NCBI RefSeq assembly: GCF_004365635.1 | Contig: NZ_SOBH01000001.1 | Span: 1,364,001 to 1,428,000 of the forward strand | DNA from: Litoreibacter halocynthiae | GTDB lineage: Bacteria; Pseudomonadota; Alphaproteobacteria; Rhodobacterales; Rhodobacteraceae | Reading direction: 5' to 3' | DNA length: 64,000 nucleotides | Shown here: in pieces, positions 33,335 to 41,980 of the stretch | Position numbering within the stretch: position 1 is the first letter of the stretch | How the letters are laid out: the number at the start of each line of letters is the position of its first letter | Made by a program: the position numbers and the translations under genes | The notes under the pieces: generated by a model | The model's database searches: none | What the model saw: the letters and a program-made list of their open reading frames with translations, nothing else | What the model was told of the DNA's origin: nothing

Positions 33335-33904
33335 TTATTCGGCTTTTTGCGCCTCGATGGAGATCATAACCTGAACCTCATCGCTCACGGCTGGTGCGAA
33401 CGCACCCAGACCGAAGTCGGAGCGCAGCAGCGTTGTGGTCGCGTCAAAGCCCAACCAAGGCTTGCCCGCCATCGGATGCGTGTCCGACTTGTTCAGCTTG
33501 GCGTCCAACACCACTGATTTGGTCACATCATTCATCGACAGATCGCCAGTGATCTTGGCGGTCGCATCGCCGGTCACTTCGATGCCGGTCGAGGTAAAGG
33601 TGACCATGTCGCCATCCTCTGCACCAAAGAAGTCAGGTGACATGAAGTGCCCTGTGCGCTTCTCCCAGCCTGTCAGCATGCTTTTCACTGGCATGGAAAC
33701 GCTCACCGAGGACGCCGCCGGATCGGCGTCGTCAAAGGAAATCTCGCCCTCGAACCCCGAGAACATGCCGTAAGTCGTGGAGAAACCGAGGTGGTTGTAG
33801 TTGAACACAACCTGACTGTGACTGGCGTCGAGCGTATAGCTGTCGGCAGCAAAAGAGGCAGTGGAGGCCAGCGCGAAGGCTGTGGCAAGAGCGAAAGTCT
33901 TCAT
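33335..33904 (-). CDS. YceI-family periplasmic protein
   Basis: 189 aa with a signal peptide (MKTFALATAFALASTASFAA, cleavage near residue 20). The mature part is the YceI lipocalin-like barrel: YTLDASHSQVVFNYNHLGFSTTYGMFSGFEGEISF, KRTGHFMSPDFFGAEDGDMVTFTSTGIE and GFDATTTLLRSDFGLGAFAPAVSDEVQVMI. YceI proteins bind long-chain isoprenoids such as quinone precursors. The start follows AAAGGA. A second YceI-like domain is fused to cytochrome b561 about 2.3 kb away. Confidence 0.93.
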   Translation of the reverse strand: MKTFALATAFALASTASFAADSYTLDASHSQVVFNYNHLGFSTTYGMFSGFEGEISFDDADPAASSVSVSMPVKSMLTGWEKRTGHFMSPDFFGAEDGDMVTFTSTGIEVTGDATAKITGDLSMNDVTKSVVLDAKLNKSDTHPMAGKPWLGFDATTTLLRSDFGLGAFAPAVSDEVQVMISIEAQKAE

Positions 33905-34093
33905 GTTTGTTTATCCTTTCAAGGAAATAAAGTCGTCATCCCTTAAAATCGTGGAACGGTAGCGAAAAGCAATCCGGCGGCAATCAACAGTTTGTGTGCG
34001 TAAATACGGGGTAGACCTATTCACGGGTGCAAATATCCACCATTCTCGCCGTCAAAATGGTACAGTCGGGCTTTCAGCACGCGGGATGGGCAG

Positions 34094-34816
34094 ATGATTG
34101 GCCTCATCAAAGAGTATTTGGACGACTACTTGCGCTTCTGGCAATTGCTGGGCGCGGCGCTGCTACGGCCCATCCACGAGATATCTTACCGCGTGCGCCA
34201 CGACAGCGGATTTCGCAGCTCCGTTCTGTTTCTAGGCTCTGCGTTACTCACCAATGCGGTGCTGATCACGCTGGTGCTTGGGGACAGCCTGACCGATCTG
34301 AGCCGCGTGGTGATCTTGTGCATTCATGCGGCGTTTCTATCTCTGATGGGCTTCGTCAGTTTTGCGTTGGCATGGAGAATTTGCCGCTACGAGGGTGACC
34401 TCAAACGCCTGATGCGGCTGGGGTTCTACTTCAACGGGATATACGTCACCATCACAACGTTTGCGGCCTTGCTGTTCTACGGGGCGTTCAAGGTGCTCTC
34501 GCCGCAGCTATACGCGATGTATCACAAGGGCCTGACCACTTGCGAAAACGGGATCGGCGCCAAAATCCAGCATCTGAACGATCTGATCGCGCAAGACCCG
34601 TTGATTGACATGCTCAACGAGGTTCAAACCACCGTGATCTTTGTTGCCCTGTTGGTCTACTGGATCGCCTCTGTCCGCCTGTATTTCCAGCTGTTCCCGA
34701 TGGGCATATGGCGCGGCGCACTGGCCTTTTTGCTGGCGCTGGCGTTCTGGCATGTGCTGCTTGTGGTGGACATGTTGTTGTTCCTTGCAATCGCTGGTCG
34801 GATTAACGGCTGCTGA
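34094..34816 (+). CDS. Polytopic membrane protein of unknown function (YIP1-like topology)
   Basis: 240 aa with about five hydrophobic segments: SSVLFLGSALLTNAVLITLVLG, VVILCIHAAFLSLMGFVSFALAW, LGFYFNGIYVTITTFAALLFYGAF, VQTTVIFVALLVYWIASV and GALAFLLALAFWHVLLVVDMLLFLAI. A cytoplasmic N-terminus (MIGLIKEYLDDYLRFWQLLGAALLRP) precedes them. The layout recalls YIP1/Yip-like proteins, but I see no diagnostic motif. It stands alone upstream of the ribosomal promoter. Confidence 0.65.
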   Translation: MIGLIKEYLDDYLRFWQLLGAALLRPIHEISYRVRHDSGFRSSVLFLGSALLTNAVLITLVLGDSLTDLSRVVILCIHAAFLSLMGFVSFALAWRICRYEGDLKRLMRLGFYFNGIYVTITTFAALLFYGAFKVLSPQLYAMYHKGLTTCENGIGAKIQHLNDLIAQDPLIDMLNEVQTTVIFVALLVYWIASVRLYFQLFPMGIWRGALAFLLALAFWHVLLVVDMLLFLAIAGRINGC

Positions 34817-34830
34817 AGCGCCCAATTCCC

Positions 34831-34858
34831 TTGCGCCCTGCCCGATCCCTGCTATACC
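34831..34858 (+). promoter_or_regulatory. Promoter of the rpsF-rpsR-rplI operon
   Basis: -35 TTGCGC (34831-34836) and -10 TATACC (34853-34858), 16-base spacer. A start about six bases later would place the first transcribed bases at the beginning of the structured leader. Confidence 0.55.
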
Positions 34859-34863
34859 GCGCG

Positions 34864-34918
34864 GACCTTCGTGAAACTATTTGAACCGCGATGCCACTCG
34901 TGGATGGGTGCGAAGGTC
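34864..34918 (+). promoter_or_regulatory. Structured mRNA leader of rpsF, candidate S6:S18 autoregulatory element
   Basis: GACCTTCG (34864-34871) pairs exactly with CGAAGGTC (34911-34918), enclosing a small hairpin CCAC-TC-GTGG and the unpaired stretch GAACCGCGATG. Leaders before rpsF in many bacteria fold into an RNA bound by the S6:S18 pair through a CCG-containing loop, and this one has a CCG inside the closing stem. Fit to the published motif was not tested. Confidence 0.45.
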
Positions 34919-34967
34919 TTGATTGCCCGTCCTATGAAGCACGCCTGAAAAGTAAGAGGAATTACAC

Positions 34968-35318
34968 ATGCCAATGTATGAGCACGTGTTTATCTCGCGC
35001 CAAGACCTGAGCAACACACAAGCTGAGGGTCTTATCGAGCACTTCTCCGCCGTCCTGTCGGACAATGGCGGCAAGGTTGTCGAGCACGAGTATTGGGGCC
35101 TGAAAACCATGGCCTACAAGATCAACAAAAACCGCAAGGGCCACTACGCCTTCGTTCGCTCGGATGCGCCAGCCGCAGCCGTGCAGGAGATGGAACGCCT
35201 GATGCGCCTGCATGACGATGTCATGCGTGTTTTGACCATCAAGGTCGACGAGCACGAAGAAGGCCCGTCCGTCCAGATGCAGAAGCGCGACGAGCGTGAA
35301 CGCCGCCCTCGCAACTGA
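34968..35318 (+). CDS. rpsF: 30S ribosomal protein S6
   Basis: 116 aa. MPMYEHVFISRQDLSNTQAEGL with the core GGKVVEHEYWGLKTMAYKINKNRKGHYAFVRSDAP and VLTIKVDEHEE. Binds 16S rRNA together with S18 in the small-subunit platform. Preceded by AAGAGGAA. The basic tail QKRDERERRPRN is a usual alphaproteobacterial extension. Confidence 0.98.
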   Translation: MPMYEHVFISRQDLSNTQAEGLIEHFSAVLSDNGGKVVEHEYWGLKTMAYKINKNRKGHYAFVRSDAPAAAVQEMERLMRLHDDVMRVLTIKVDEHEEGPSVQMQKRDERERRPRN

Positions 35319-35349
35319 TTTTGTTGACCTGAACTTAAGGAGCTAAACC

Positions 35350-35577
35350 ATGGCTGCTAAACCATTTTTCCGCCGTCGTAAGTCCGATCCGTTCGAGGGT
35401 GATAACGCCCCGAAAATCGACTATAAAGACACCCGCACTCTGCAACGCTATGTTTCCGAGCGTGGCAAAATCGTCCCTTCGCGTATCACCGCTGTTGGTG
35501 CCAAGAACCAGCGTGCGCTGGCCCGTGCCATCAAACGCGCACGTTTCTTGGCCCTGCTGCCCTACGCAGTGAAGTAA
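35350..35577 (+). CDS. rpsR: 30S ribosomal protein S18
   Basis: 75 aa. Contains the S18 signature [50 protein letters not shown]. Partner of S6. Strong site AAGGAG before the ATG; 31 bases after rpsF and 12 before rplI. Confidence 0.98.
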   Translation: MAAKPFFRRRKSDPFEGDNAPKIDYKDTRTLQRYVSERGKIVPSRITAVGAKNQRALARAIKRARFLALLPYAVK

Positions 35578-35589
35578 GGAGCAAAGCAC

Positions 35590-36216
35590 ATGCAAGTTAT
35601 CCTTCTGGAACGCGTCGCGAAACTCGGCCAAATGGGCGATATCGTAGACGTAAAAGCGGGTTACGCCCGCAACTTCCTCCTGCCGCAAGGCAAGGCGTTG
35701 AACTCCACCAAAGCCAACCAGGCTGTCTTCGACGCGCAAAAAGCGCAGCTTGAAGCCAACAACCTGGAGACCAAGAAAGAAGCCGAAGCAATGGCTGACA
35801 AACTTGGTGGCCAACAGTTCATCGTGATTCGTCAGGCATCTGACGCCGGCGCTCTGTACGGCTCCGTCACCACCCGTGACGCCGCAGACAGCGCAACGGC
35901 TGAAGGCTTCACAATCGACCGCGGTCAAGTCGTGCTGGAACGCCCGATCAAGTACCTCGGTGTTCACGATGTGACGGTGCGTTTGCACCCCGAAGTCGAA
36001 GCCACATTCTCTTTGAACGTGGCCCGCTCGGTCGAGGAAGCAGAACTGCAAGCCTCCGGCAAATCCATTCAGGAACTGGCCGCTGAAGCAGAAGCAGAAG
36101 CAGAATTCGAAATCGCCGAACTGTTCGACGATATCGGTGCTGCCGCTTCCGAAGACGACGATCTGGCCGAGGCGATTGAAGCCCCAGCCGCAGAGGAAGG
36201 CGAAGACGAGGCGTAA
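35590..36216 (+). CDS. rplI: 50S ribosomal protein L9 with long acidic tail
   Basis: 208 aa. The L9 N-terminal domain [37 protein letters not shown] is typical, and the C-terminal domain ends near residue 150 ([14 protein letters not shown]). Beyond this, about 55 residues are rich in Glu, Asp and Ala ([32 protein letters not shown]). E. coli L9 has 149 residues; a longer acidic end is common in this group. A terminator follows after 27 bases. Confidence 0.97.
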   Translation: MQVILLERVAKLGQMGDIVDVKAGYARNFLLPQGKALNSTKANQAVFDAQKAQLEANNLETKKEAEAMADKLGGQQFIVIRQASDAGALYGSVTTRDAADSATAEGFTIDRGQVVLERPIKYLGVHDVTVRLHPEVEATFSLNVARSVEEAELQASGKSIQELAAEAEAEAEFEIAELFDDIGAAASEDDDLAEAIEAPAAEEGEDEA

Positions 36217-36243
36217 GCCCCTCTTCCAAACTCTCGCAGATTT

Positions 36244-36270
36244 AAGGCCGTCCTTCGGGGCGGCCTTTTT
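36244..36270 (+). terminator. Rho-independent terminator of the rpsF operon
   Basis: 10-bp stem AAGGCCGTCC/GGGCGGCCTT (one G-U pair), TTCG tetraloop, then a T-run. Strong. Confidence 0.92.
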
Positions 36271-36308
36271 CGTTGCGCCTGCCCATGCGCGCACCGCACA
36301 CTGGCCCG

Positions 36309-36836
36309 ATGAAAGCCCTTCTGATTGGCCTGTTCGCGGTCTTGGTCATCGCCCCACCCGCAATTCTTGCGCATCAAGCCGGATGGCGTGTCACCGCTTG
36401 GCGTCCTGATGCAAAGCAGGTGCTGGACCGCCACGCCTTCGGCACGCTCGATTATGACGAGATGACATTCGCGCTCACCGCGGTGCCAAGCCCGACCTAT
36501 CGCGCGACGCTACGGGATCGGCGGAAGATCCTGTTTTCAAAGAGAACCCTTCATCAAGACATCTGCAATCAAGTGCTCACGCGCGAACACCACGCAATCA
36601 GCGCCGCACCCTATTCCCGATTTGCGCTAATGGGGCTGTTGGCACGTCGCGCGCCGATCACCATGCATGTCTCGCGCTCCAAGAACACGCTGAACCCTTT
36701 CATGCTGCTCTCCATCATGAGCCACCGGACCGAAAACAGCCCCGATCCGTTCGTGGTCGAGTTGGATTCAGTTGAGGAAACCCTGATTCTGCATCCGGAT
36801 GACCGCTGCGAGAACATCACCCCACAGAACGAATGA
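36309..36836 (+). CDS. Hypothetical exported or membrane-anchored protein
   Basis: 175 aa from MKALLIGLFAVLVIAPPAILAHQAGWRV, a signal peptide or anchor with possible cleavage after ILA. The remainder is soluble with no family I recognise; it has two cysteines (DICNQV and DDRCEN) that could form a disulfide in the periplasm. The ATG at 36309 was chosen because the upstream in-frame ATG at 36273 overlaps the rplI terminator. It has no close operon partner. Coding status is supported by the signal peptide and clean frame only. Confidence 0.55.
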   Translation: MKALLIGLFAVLVIAPPAILAHQAGWRVTAWRPDAKQVLDRHAFGTLDYDEMTFALTAVPSPTYRATLRDRRKILFSKRTLHQDICNQVLTREHHAISAAPYSRFALMGLLARRAPITMHVSRSKNTLNPFMLLSIMSHRTENSPDPFVVELDSVEETLILHPDDRCENITPQNE

Positions 36837-36888
36837 GGCCGCCCCAAACAAGGAGCGGCCAGTTAGATTCTAGAAATGACTTCTGAAA

Positions 36889-37470
36889 TTACGCGACGCC
36901 GGTGTCCCCACGCAGGCGCGACAACAGTGGCTCCAGATCCATCATGTCGCCGCCGACGATTTTGAAGGCGCGGCCACCATGGGCGCTCAACTTGATGGTG
37001 CCGTAGTCAAGGCGGGTGATCGCGCTGCGCAATTCGGTCATCAGGCTGGTTTCAGCCAGATCAATGCGGGTGATCTCCTCGAAGCGAAGCGTTTTGCGGG
37101 AGTTCGTGATGCCATACGGGGCCCGAGAAATAATGTGCAGCACGCGGCCCTTCAGGTCGATTTCGACCTCGTCGCGCGATTGGGCGAAGGCACCGTTCAC
37201 GACCAGAGCCGCCGCCACGATGTAAATCGCAGTCGACAGAATTGCCTTGGTGATTGCAGGATCACCGGGGAAATTTGTGTCAGTTAACGTCCAGACCATT
37301 CCGCCTGCCGCCATCATGCCAAAGCAAATCGCCGCCATGAACACGCGGACAACCTGCACCTGCCAGCCTTCAAGCTTGGTCTCGCAAACGCGGTATCCCG
37401 CAGATGTGCGTGTCACATCAACCGATTGTTGTTGGTCCGGTGCGTCCAGCGTGAAGTCCATCAGGCTCAT
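36889..37470 (-). CDS. Hypothetical membrane protein with two transmembrane helices
   Basis: 193 aa from MSLMDFTLDAPDQQQSV. Two hydrophobic helices (VVRVFMAAICFGMMAAGGMVW and AILSTAIYIVAAALVVNGAFA) are followed by a cytoplasmic beta-rich domain, DEVEIDLKGRVLHIISRAP, LRFEEITRIDLAET and AFKIVGGDMMDLEPLLSRL, that resembles a PH-like fold. Start follows AGGGAAA; an upstream in-frame start at 37539 is less likely. No family recognised. Single gene between rplI region and tig. Confidence 0.6.
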   Translation of the reverse strand: MSLMDFTLDAPDQQQSVDVTRTSAGYRVCETKLEGWQVQVVRVFMAAICFGMMAAGGMVWTLTDTNFPGDPAITKAILSTAIYIVAAALVVNGAFAQSRDEVEIDLKGRVLHIISRAPYGITNSRKTLRFEEITRIDLAETSLMTELRSAITRLDYGTIKLSAHGGRAFKIVGGDMMDLEPLLSRLRGDTGVA

Positions 37471-37583
37471 TGCAAATTTCCCTAAATTGTCTTTTCCCTG
37501 CCCGCACCCTGACGTCCAAATATGACAAAATTTCAGCAATCCTGCGCAAAAGCTGGGACATTGGCCGTACGCTTTCAGGGCAA

Positions 37584-37612
37584 CAAAAAAGGCCGCCCCG
37601 AAGGACGGCCTT
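37584..37612 (-). terminator. Rho-independent terminator of tig
   Basis: Minus strand AAGGCCGTCC, TTCG loop, GGGCGGCCTT then TTTTTG. The same stem-loop core is used after rplI. It lies 24 bases after the tig stop. Confidence 0.92.
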
Positions 37613-37636
37613 AAATAAAGTCTTATTGTCAGAGAC

Positions 37637-38974
37637 TTAAGAGGCGTCGTCTTCCAAAGCTTCGACAGCTTTTTCTAGGTCGGCTTTCTTGACCTCTTTC
37701 TCTTTCACGTCTGCCAGCTCGAATACATAGTCGACGACCTTGTCTTCAAAGATCGGCGCGCGCATTTGCTGCTGCATCTGCTGGTTTTGCTGGATGAACT
37801 CGAAGAACTGGCGTTCCTGACCCGGGTACTGGCGGGCTTGGTTCATGATCGCTTGGGTCATTTCGGCGTCGGTGACTTCGATCTCGTTCTTGCGGCCCAT
37901 CTCGGCGAGCAGCAGACCAAGGCGCACGCGGCGCTCGGCAAGACCTTTGTGCTCGTCGGTGGTTTCGATCTCTGGGTGATCGTGACCTTGAACGTCAGGG
38001 TTTTCCTCATGCCACAACTGGTGGGCGATTTGACCTGCTTCGGCCTCGACCAATGTCGGAGGCAGCTCGAATTTCACCAGCTTGTCCAGCTCGTCCAGCA
38101 GCTTGCGCTTCAGGACTGCGCGGGATGCGCCACCGAACTCGGCTTCCAGACGCTCTGCCACTTGGGCTTTCAGCGCGGCCAGATCTTCGGCGCCGAATTG
38201 CTTGGCCAGCTCGTCGTTGATCTCGGCGGCTTTCGGTTCCTTGACCGCTTTGATCTTGCACTCGAACACGGCAGCTTTGCCAGCGAGGTGCTCAGCTTGG
38301 TATTCCGCAGGGAAATCCACCTTCACTTCAACGTCGTCGCCAACTTTAACGCCGACCAGTTGTGCTTCGAAACCCGGAATGAACGAGTTGGAGCCCAGAA
38401 CCAGTGGATAGTCTTCCGCAGCGCCACCTTCAAAGGCTTCGCCATCGACCTTGCCAAGGAAGTCGATCGTCACTTGGTCGCCATCTTTCGACTTGGAGCC
38501 TTTTTTGCGATCGTCAAAGTTTTGAGCGTTTTCGGCCAGGTTCGACAGAGCTTCGTCGATGTCTTTGTCTTCAGCCTTCACGACCATCTTTTCCAGCTTG
38601 ATTTTTTTCAGATCAACATCAGGAATTTCCGGCAGTTTTTCGTAGGAGACGGACACGTCGACATCGTCGCCGGGCTTCCAGTCGTCATTGGTCATTTTGA
38701 TTTCAGGCTGCATCGCAGGGCGGTCGCCGGATTCTTCGAAATGCTTGGACATCGCACCATCGATGCTTTCCTGCATCGCTTCACCCATGACCTTGTCACC
38801 GAACTGTTTTTTCAGCAGGGCCATAGGCACTTTGCCTTTGCGGAAACCCTTCATCTCGACTTCGGGCTGAGCCTCGAGAAGCTTTTCGTTTACTTTCTCG
38901 TCCATCTCAGCGGCAGTGACTACGATATTGTAGCCGCGCTTGAGGCCTTCGTTCAGGGTCTCGGTGACCTTCAT
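37637..38974 (-). CDS. tig: Trigger factor
   Basis: 445 aa ribosome-associated chaperone and prolyl isomerase. N-terminal ribosome-binding domain with the signature [18 protein letters not shown] (GFRxGxxP, about residues 43-60), then the PPIase domain near 150-240 ([19 protein letters not shown]) and a helical C-terminal domain. ATG at 38974 chosen; the longer form would extend into the tRNA-Leu spacer. It starts 21 bases after the 3' end of tRNA-Leu, so both may come from one transcript. Confidence 0.96.
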   Translation of the reverse strand: MKVTETLNEGLKRGYNIVVTAAEMDEKVNEKLLEAQPEVEMKGFRKGKVPMALLKKQFGDKVMGEAMQESIDGAMSKHFEESGDRPAMQPEIKMTNDDWKPGDDVDVSVSYEKLPEIPDVDLKKIKLEKMVVKAEDKDIDEALSNLAENAQNFDDRKKGSKSKDGDQVTIDFLGKVDGEAFEGGAAEDYPLVLGSNSFIPGFEAQLVGVKVGDDVEVKVDFPAEYQAEHLAGKAAVFECKIKAVKEPKAAEINDELAKQFGAEDLAALKAQVAERLEAEFGGASRAVLKRKLLDELDKLVKFELPPTLVEAEAGQIAHQLWHEENPDVQGHDHPEIETTDEHKGLAERRVRLGLLLAEMGRKNEIEVTDAEMTQAIMNQARQYPGQERQFFEFIQQNQQMQQQMRAPIFEDKVVDYVFELADVKEKEVKKADLEKAVEALEDDAS

Positions 38975-38995
38975 ATTAGTCGTCCTTATATATAA

Positions 38996-39079
38996 TGGTG
39001 CGGGTGAGAGGACTCGAACCTCCACGCCTTGCGGCGCCAGAACCTAAATCTGGTGCGTCTACCATTCCGCCACACCCGC
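38996..39079 (-). tRNA. tRNA-Leu (anticodon UAG)
   Basis: 84 bases including an encoded CCA. The acceptor stem GCGGGTG/CACCCGC and the T-arm GGAGG-TTCGAGT-CCTCT are intact. The anticodon stem CCAGA/TCTGG holds the loop TTTAGGT, so the anticodon is TAG, reading CUA/CUN leucine codons. A long variable arm (GCGCCGCAAGGCGT region) is as expected for leucine tRNAs. Confidence 0.97.
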
Positions 39080-39182
39080 ATAACTTTACTGACTAAGGAG
39101 TCGCCTCCGAAGCCCGCTTCGCGCCCATGTAGCAAAGCCCGCCAAGGGATGCGAGACGAAAATCACGCATTCGGTCACCAAA

Positions 39183-39202
39183 AGGTAAGGCAACCCTTAC
39201 CT
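39183..39202. repeat. Inverted repeat upstream of the Hint gene
   Basis: AGGTAAGG and CCTTACCT, perfect 8-bp arms with loop CAAC, in the 250-base gap between tRNA-Leu and the Hint gene. No T-run follows, so an operator or RNA hairpin is more likely than a terminator. The rest of this gap holds the half-site TTAACCAT at 39291-39298 and nothing else I recognise. Confidence 0.4.
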
Positions 39203-39331
39203 CACAGGCCCTTCGCCTCGGATTCATCGCGACATGGCCTTGGTCTGGTCAGGGTCGTGTCCATTTTCTGCCTTATTTGGATTTCATTAATTAACCATCG
39301 AAAGACGCAACCAATCATTCGGAGCGAACAC

Positions 39332-39841
39332 ATGTCTGCCAACATGCACAAGACTTTCGGTGGGGGAAACGACACCATCACCAAACTCAGCGGCCTTCTG
39401 GGCGGCTCTCAGGTCCTGACAATGCGCGGCTATATGCCAATCTCCAGCCTTGAAGCTGGCGACCGCATCGTCACACGGAACGGAATGCGCACCTTGCAAG
39501 AGCTGCGCGTGGAACGCCACATGATGCGCCCGATCCGCGTGGGTCAGGGGACACTTGGTTTCTCCCGTCCAAACGCCGACATGCTGATGGCTCCTGACCA
39601 AGAGGTCATGGTCCGCGACTGGCGCGCTGAGATGCTGTTTGGTCGCGACATGGTCATCGTCAACATCAACACATTGGTCGACGGCAAATACATCGCCGAA
39701 GAGGCCGAGCTGGACATCCACGAAGTTTATCAACTGGGCTTCGAGGAAGAGGAAATCTTTTACGTTGACGGCGTTGAAGTGATTTCCAATTTCGCTGCAG
39801 AAGTAGCTGCCGATCCAGAGAACGTCTTCGTCGCCGCCTAA
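39332..39841 (+). CDS. Hint-domain (hedgehog/intein-like) protein
   Basis: 169 aa. The segment GGSQVLTMRGYMPISSLEAGDRIVTRNGMRTLQEL matches block A of Hint_2 domains (strand, G-x-x-P-I-x-x-L-x-x-G-D-x-V). MLMAPDQEVMVRDW fits the block with the conserved TPDH-like His (here Asp-Gln), and VYQLGFEEEEIFYVDGVEVISNF the end. The protein has no cysteine at all, and the usual nucleophile position is Ser or Val. ATG at 39332 follows GGAGCG. Self-splicing is unlikely. Similar small Hint proteins are common in Rhodobacteraceae, role unknown. Confidence 0.75.
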   Translation: MSANMHKTFGGGNDTITKLSGLLGGSQVLTMRGYMPISSLEAGDRIVTRNGMRTLQELRVERHMMRPIRVGQGTLGFSRPNADMLMAPDQEVMVRDWRAEMLFGRDMVIVNINTLVDGKYIAEEAELDIHEVYQLGFEEEEIFYVDGVEVISNFAAEVAADPENVFVAA

Positions 39842-39879
39842 GGCTACAACAACGACCTCGCTACACCGCATATGGCAGC

Positions 39880-39902
39880 GGGGCCTCTCTTACGGAGGCC
39901 CC
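39880..39902. terminator. Hairpin between convergent Hint gene and nnrD
   Basis: GGGGCCTC (39880-39887), seven-base loop, GAGGCCCC (39895-39902). No T-run on either strand. Placed between two converging genes, it may act as a weak bidirectional terminator or 3' end stabiliser. Confidence 0.4.
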
Positions 39903-39916
39903 ACCCCGCCAAAAGA

Positions 39917-40771
39917 CTACACACCCAATTCGCGATAGAGACCCGGGATTTGCTGCGGCAAATCCTCGGCGATGAGCCCCGGCCCCGCGTGACCAGCGGC
40001 CATGGCATGCAGCAGCGCTCCGATCTCGGCCGCCTCCACTGGCGTGCAACCCTTGGCCAGCAGGCCCGTGATCAGCCCTGCCAACACATCGCCCGCCCCC
40101 GCCGTTGCCAACCAAGCTGCTGCTGGCTCGGACGTGGTGTCCATTACAGCTACAGGACATCCGGGGGCCGCGATGGTGGTCTGCGCGCCTTTATAAAGCA
40201 CCACAGCCCCCGACAAATCCGCCGCCCTTTGGGTGGCGTCTTTCTTTTCATCCAAGGTGAAGGGCTGGTCGCCTTCGCCCAAGCCCGGAAACAGCCTGCG
40301 AAACTCGCCCGCATGGGGGGTGAGCACGCAGGCGTCGTGCAATTGAGTGAACAGATCGCGGTCCTGCGCCATCAAGGTCAATGCGTCCGCATCCAGCACC
40401 ACCGCGCGCTGCGTGGCGAGTGCGGCGCCTAGCGTGGCACCGTTCGCAGCCTCCAGCCCGAAACCCGGGCCGATGCACAGCGCGTTGATCCTTTGATCTT
40501 CGGCGAGGATCAGCGACAGATCCAACGCTTCTGAGACCTCCCGCAGCATGATCCCCGTCAAATGTGCGGCACATTCCGGCAAGGCATCGCGCGGTGCGCC
40601 GACCGTCACCACCCCCGCCCCCACGCGCAAAGCCGCCATTGCCGACAACCGCGCCGCTCCTGTGCGGGTTGCGGGGCCGGACAGTATCAAAACGGAACCG
40701 TGGCTATACTTGTGCTGGTCCGAGCGCTTTCGCAGGCGATTGATCCGATCCGGCGTCATTTCTAAATTCAT
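39917..40771 (-). CDS. nnrD: ADP-dependent NAD(P)H-hydrate dehydratase
   Basis: 284 aa ribokinase-like repair enzyme that converts S-NAD(P)HX back to NAD(P)H. Motifs: HKYSHGSVLILSGPATRTGAARLSAMAALRVGAGVVTVG, DADALTLM, LTPHAGEFRRLF, LYKGAQTTIAAP and the phosphate loop ATAGAGDVLAGLITGLLAKG. ATG at 40771 overlaps the epimerase stop (ATGA). In most bacteria this module is the C-terminal half of one fused Nnr protein; here it is separate. Confidence 0.93.
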   Translation of the reverse strand: MNLEMTPDRINRLRKRSDQHKYSHGSVLILSGPATRTGAARLSAMAALRVGAGVVTVGAPRDALPECAAHLTGIMLREVSEALDLSLILAEDQRINALCIGPGFGLEAANGATLGAALATQRAVVLDADALTLMAQDRDLFTQLHDACVLTPHAGEFRRLFPGLGEGDQPFTLDEKKDATQRAADLSGAVVLYKGAQTTIAAPGCPVAVMDTTSEPAAAWLATAGAGDVLAGLITGLLAKGCTPVEAAEIGALLHAMAAGHAGPGLIAEDLPQQIPGLYRELGV

Positions 40772-41454
40772 AGGCCGATATCCTTCACGACGGTGTAGCG
40801 GGCGAGCGCAGCAGAATCGGGAAGGACGCCCGGCCACGACTTCATCTTATGGCAAGGTTTGAAGGCGTGAAACGTCACCGTCAGATCGGCCCGAAGGGCC
40901 GACCCACCGTCCGGTGGCACTCCGGTGTCACTGTCCAATCCCGACGGCACGTCGATCGCGACGCGGGCGGGTTTGTCAGCCTGTGACACAGCTTTGAACA
41001 GGTCCCGCAGAACCGGCGCGGTGATCGGGCGCGACAGGCCGATGCCGAACAGCGCATCCACCACCAGATCGCAGGTGTCAAAGTCGACATGCAAGGCCTG
41101 CTCTATATCCGCCACCTCGCCCATAGCGAACCATCGCTCAAAGTTCGTCGCGGCGTCAGGTGGCAGTGCGGTCGCATCCCCGAAAAGGAATAGCTGGACA
41201 TCCCACCCCGCCTCTTTCAACAACCGCGCCACGACAAAGCCGTCGCCGCCATTGTTGCCCGGCCCGCATAAAACCACCGCGCGGTGCGTGCCGTCGCGGA
41301 ATCTGGGCCACTCCTCAAAAATTGCCTCCACGACGCTCCTGCCCGCACGTTCCATCAGCTCCAATCCGGTGACGCGTCCAGACGCAATAGCCTCTTGCTC
41401 CACCGTCCGCATTTCGTCGCTGGTTATGACCACAGATTGACCGGTAGTTTTCAT
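40768..41454 (-). CDS. nnrE: NAD(P)H-hydrate epimerase
   Basis: 228 aa YjeF N-terminal domain protein that interconverts the R and S forms of NAD(P)HX. Motifs: LMERAGRSVVEAI, VVLCGPGNNGGDGFVVARLL (K+/nucleotide loop), DLVVDALFGIGLSRPI and RVAIDVPSGLDSDTG with the catalytic Asp. ATG at 41454 chosen; an upstream in-frame start at 41730 reaches into glnB. It ends VVKDIGL-stop inside the nnrD start codon. Confidence 0.93.
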   Translation of the reverse strand: MKTTGQSVVITSDEMRTVEQEAIASGRVTGLELMERAGRSVVEAIFEEWPRFRDGTHRAVVLCGPGNNGGDGFVVARLLKEAGWDVQLFLFGDATALPPDAATNFERWFAMGEVADIEQALHVDFDTCDLVVDALFGIGLSRPITAPVLRDLFKAVSQADKPARVAIDVPSGLDSDTGVPPDGGSALRADLTVTFHAFKPCHKMKSWPGVLPDSAALARYTVVKDIGL

Positions 41455-41476
41455 TTCGCACACTTTCGCGTCGTTT

Positions 41477-41943
<467 letters not shown>

Positions 41944-41980
41944 CCAACACTTAGCTAACTGATAAAAGAGGAACGGTCAG

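Noticed and set aside
37766-38995. 409-codon open frame on the plus strand
   Set aside because: Mirror of trigger factor; Phe/Leu/His-rich pattern arises from Glu/Lys codons read backwards.
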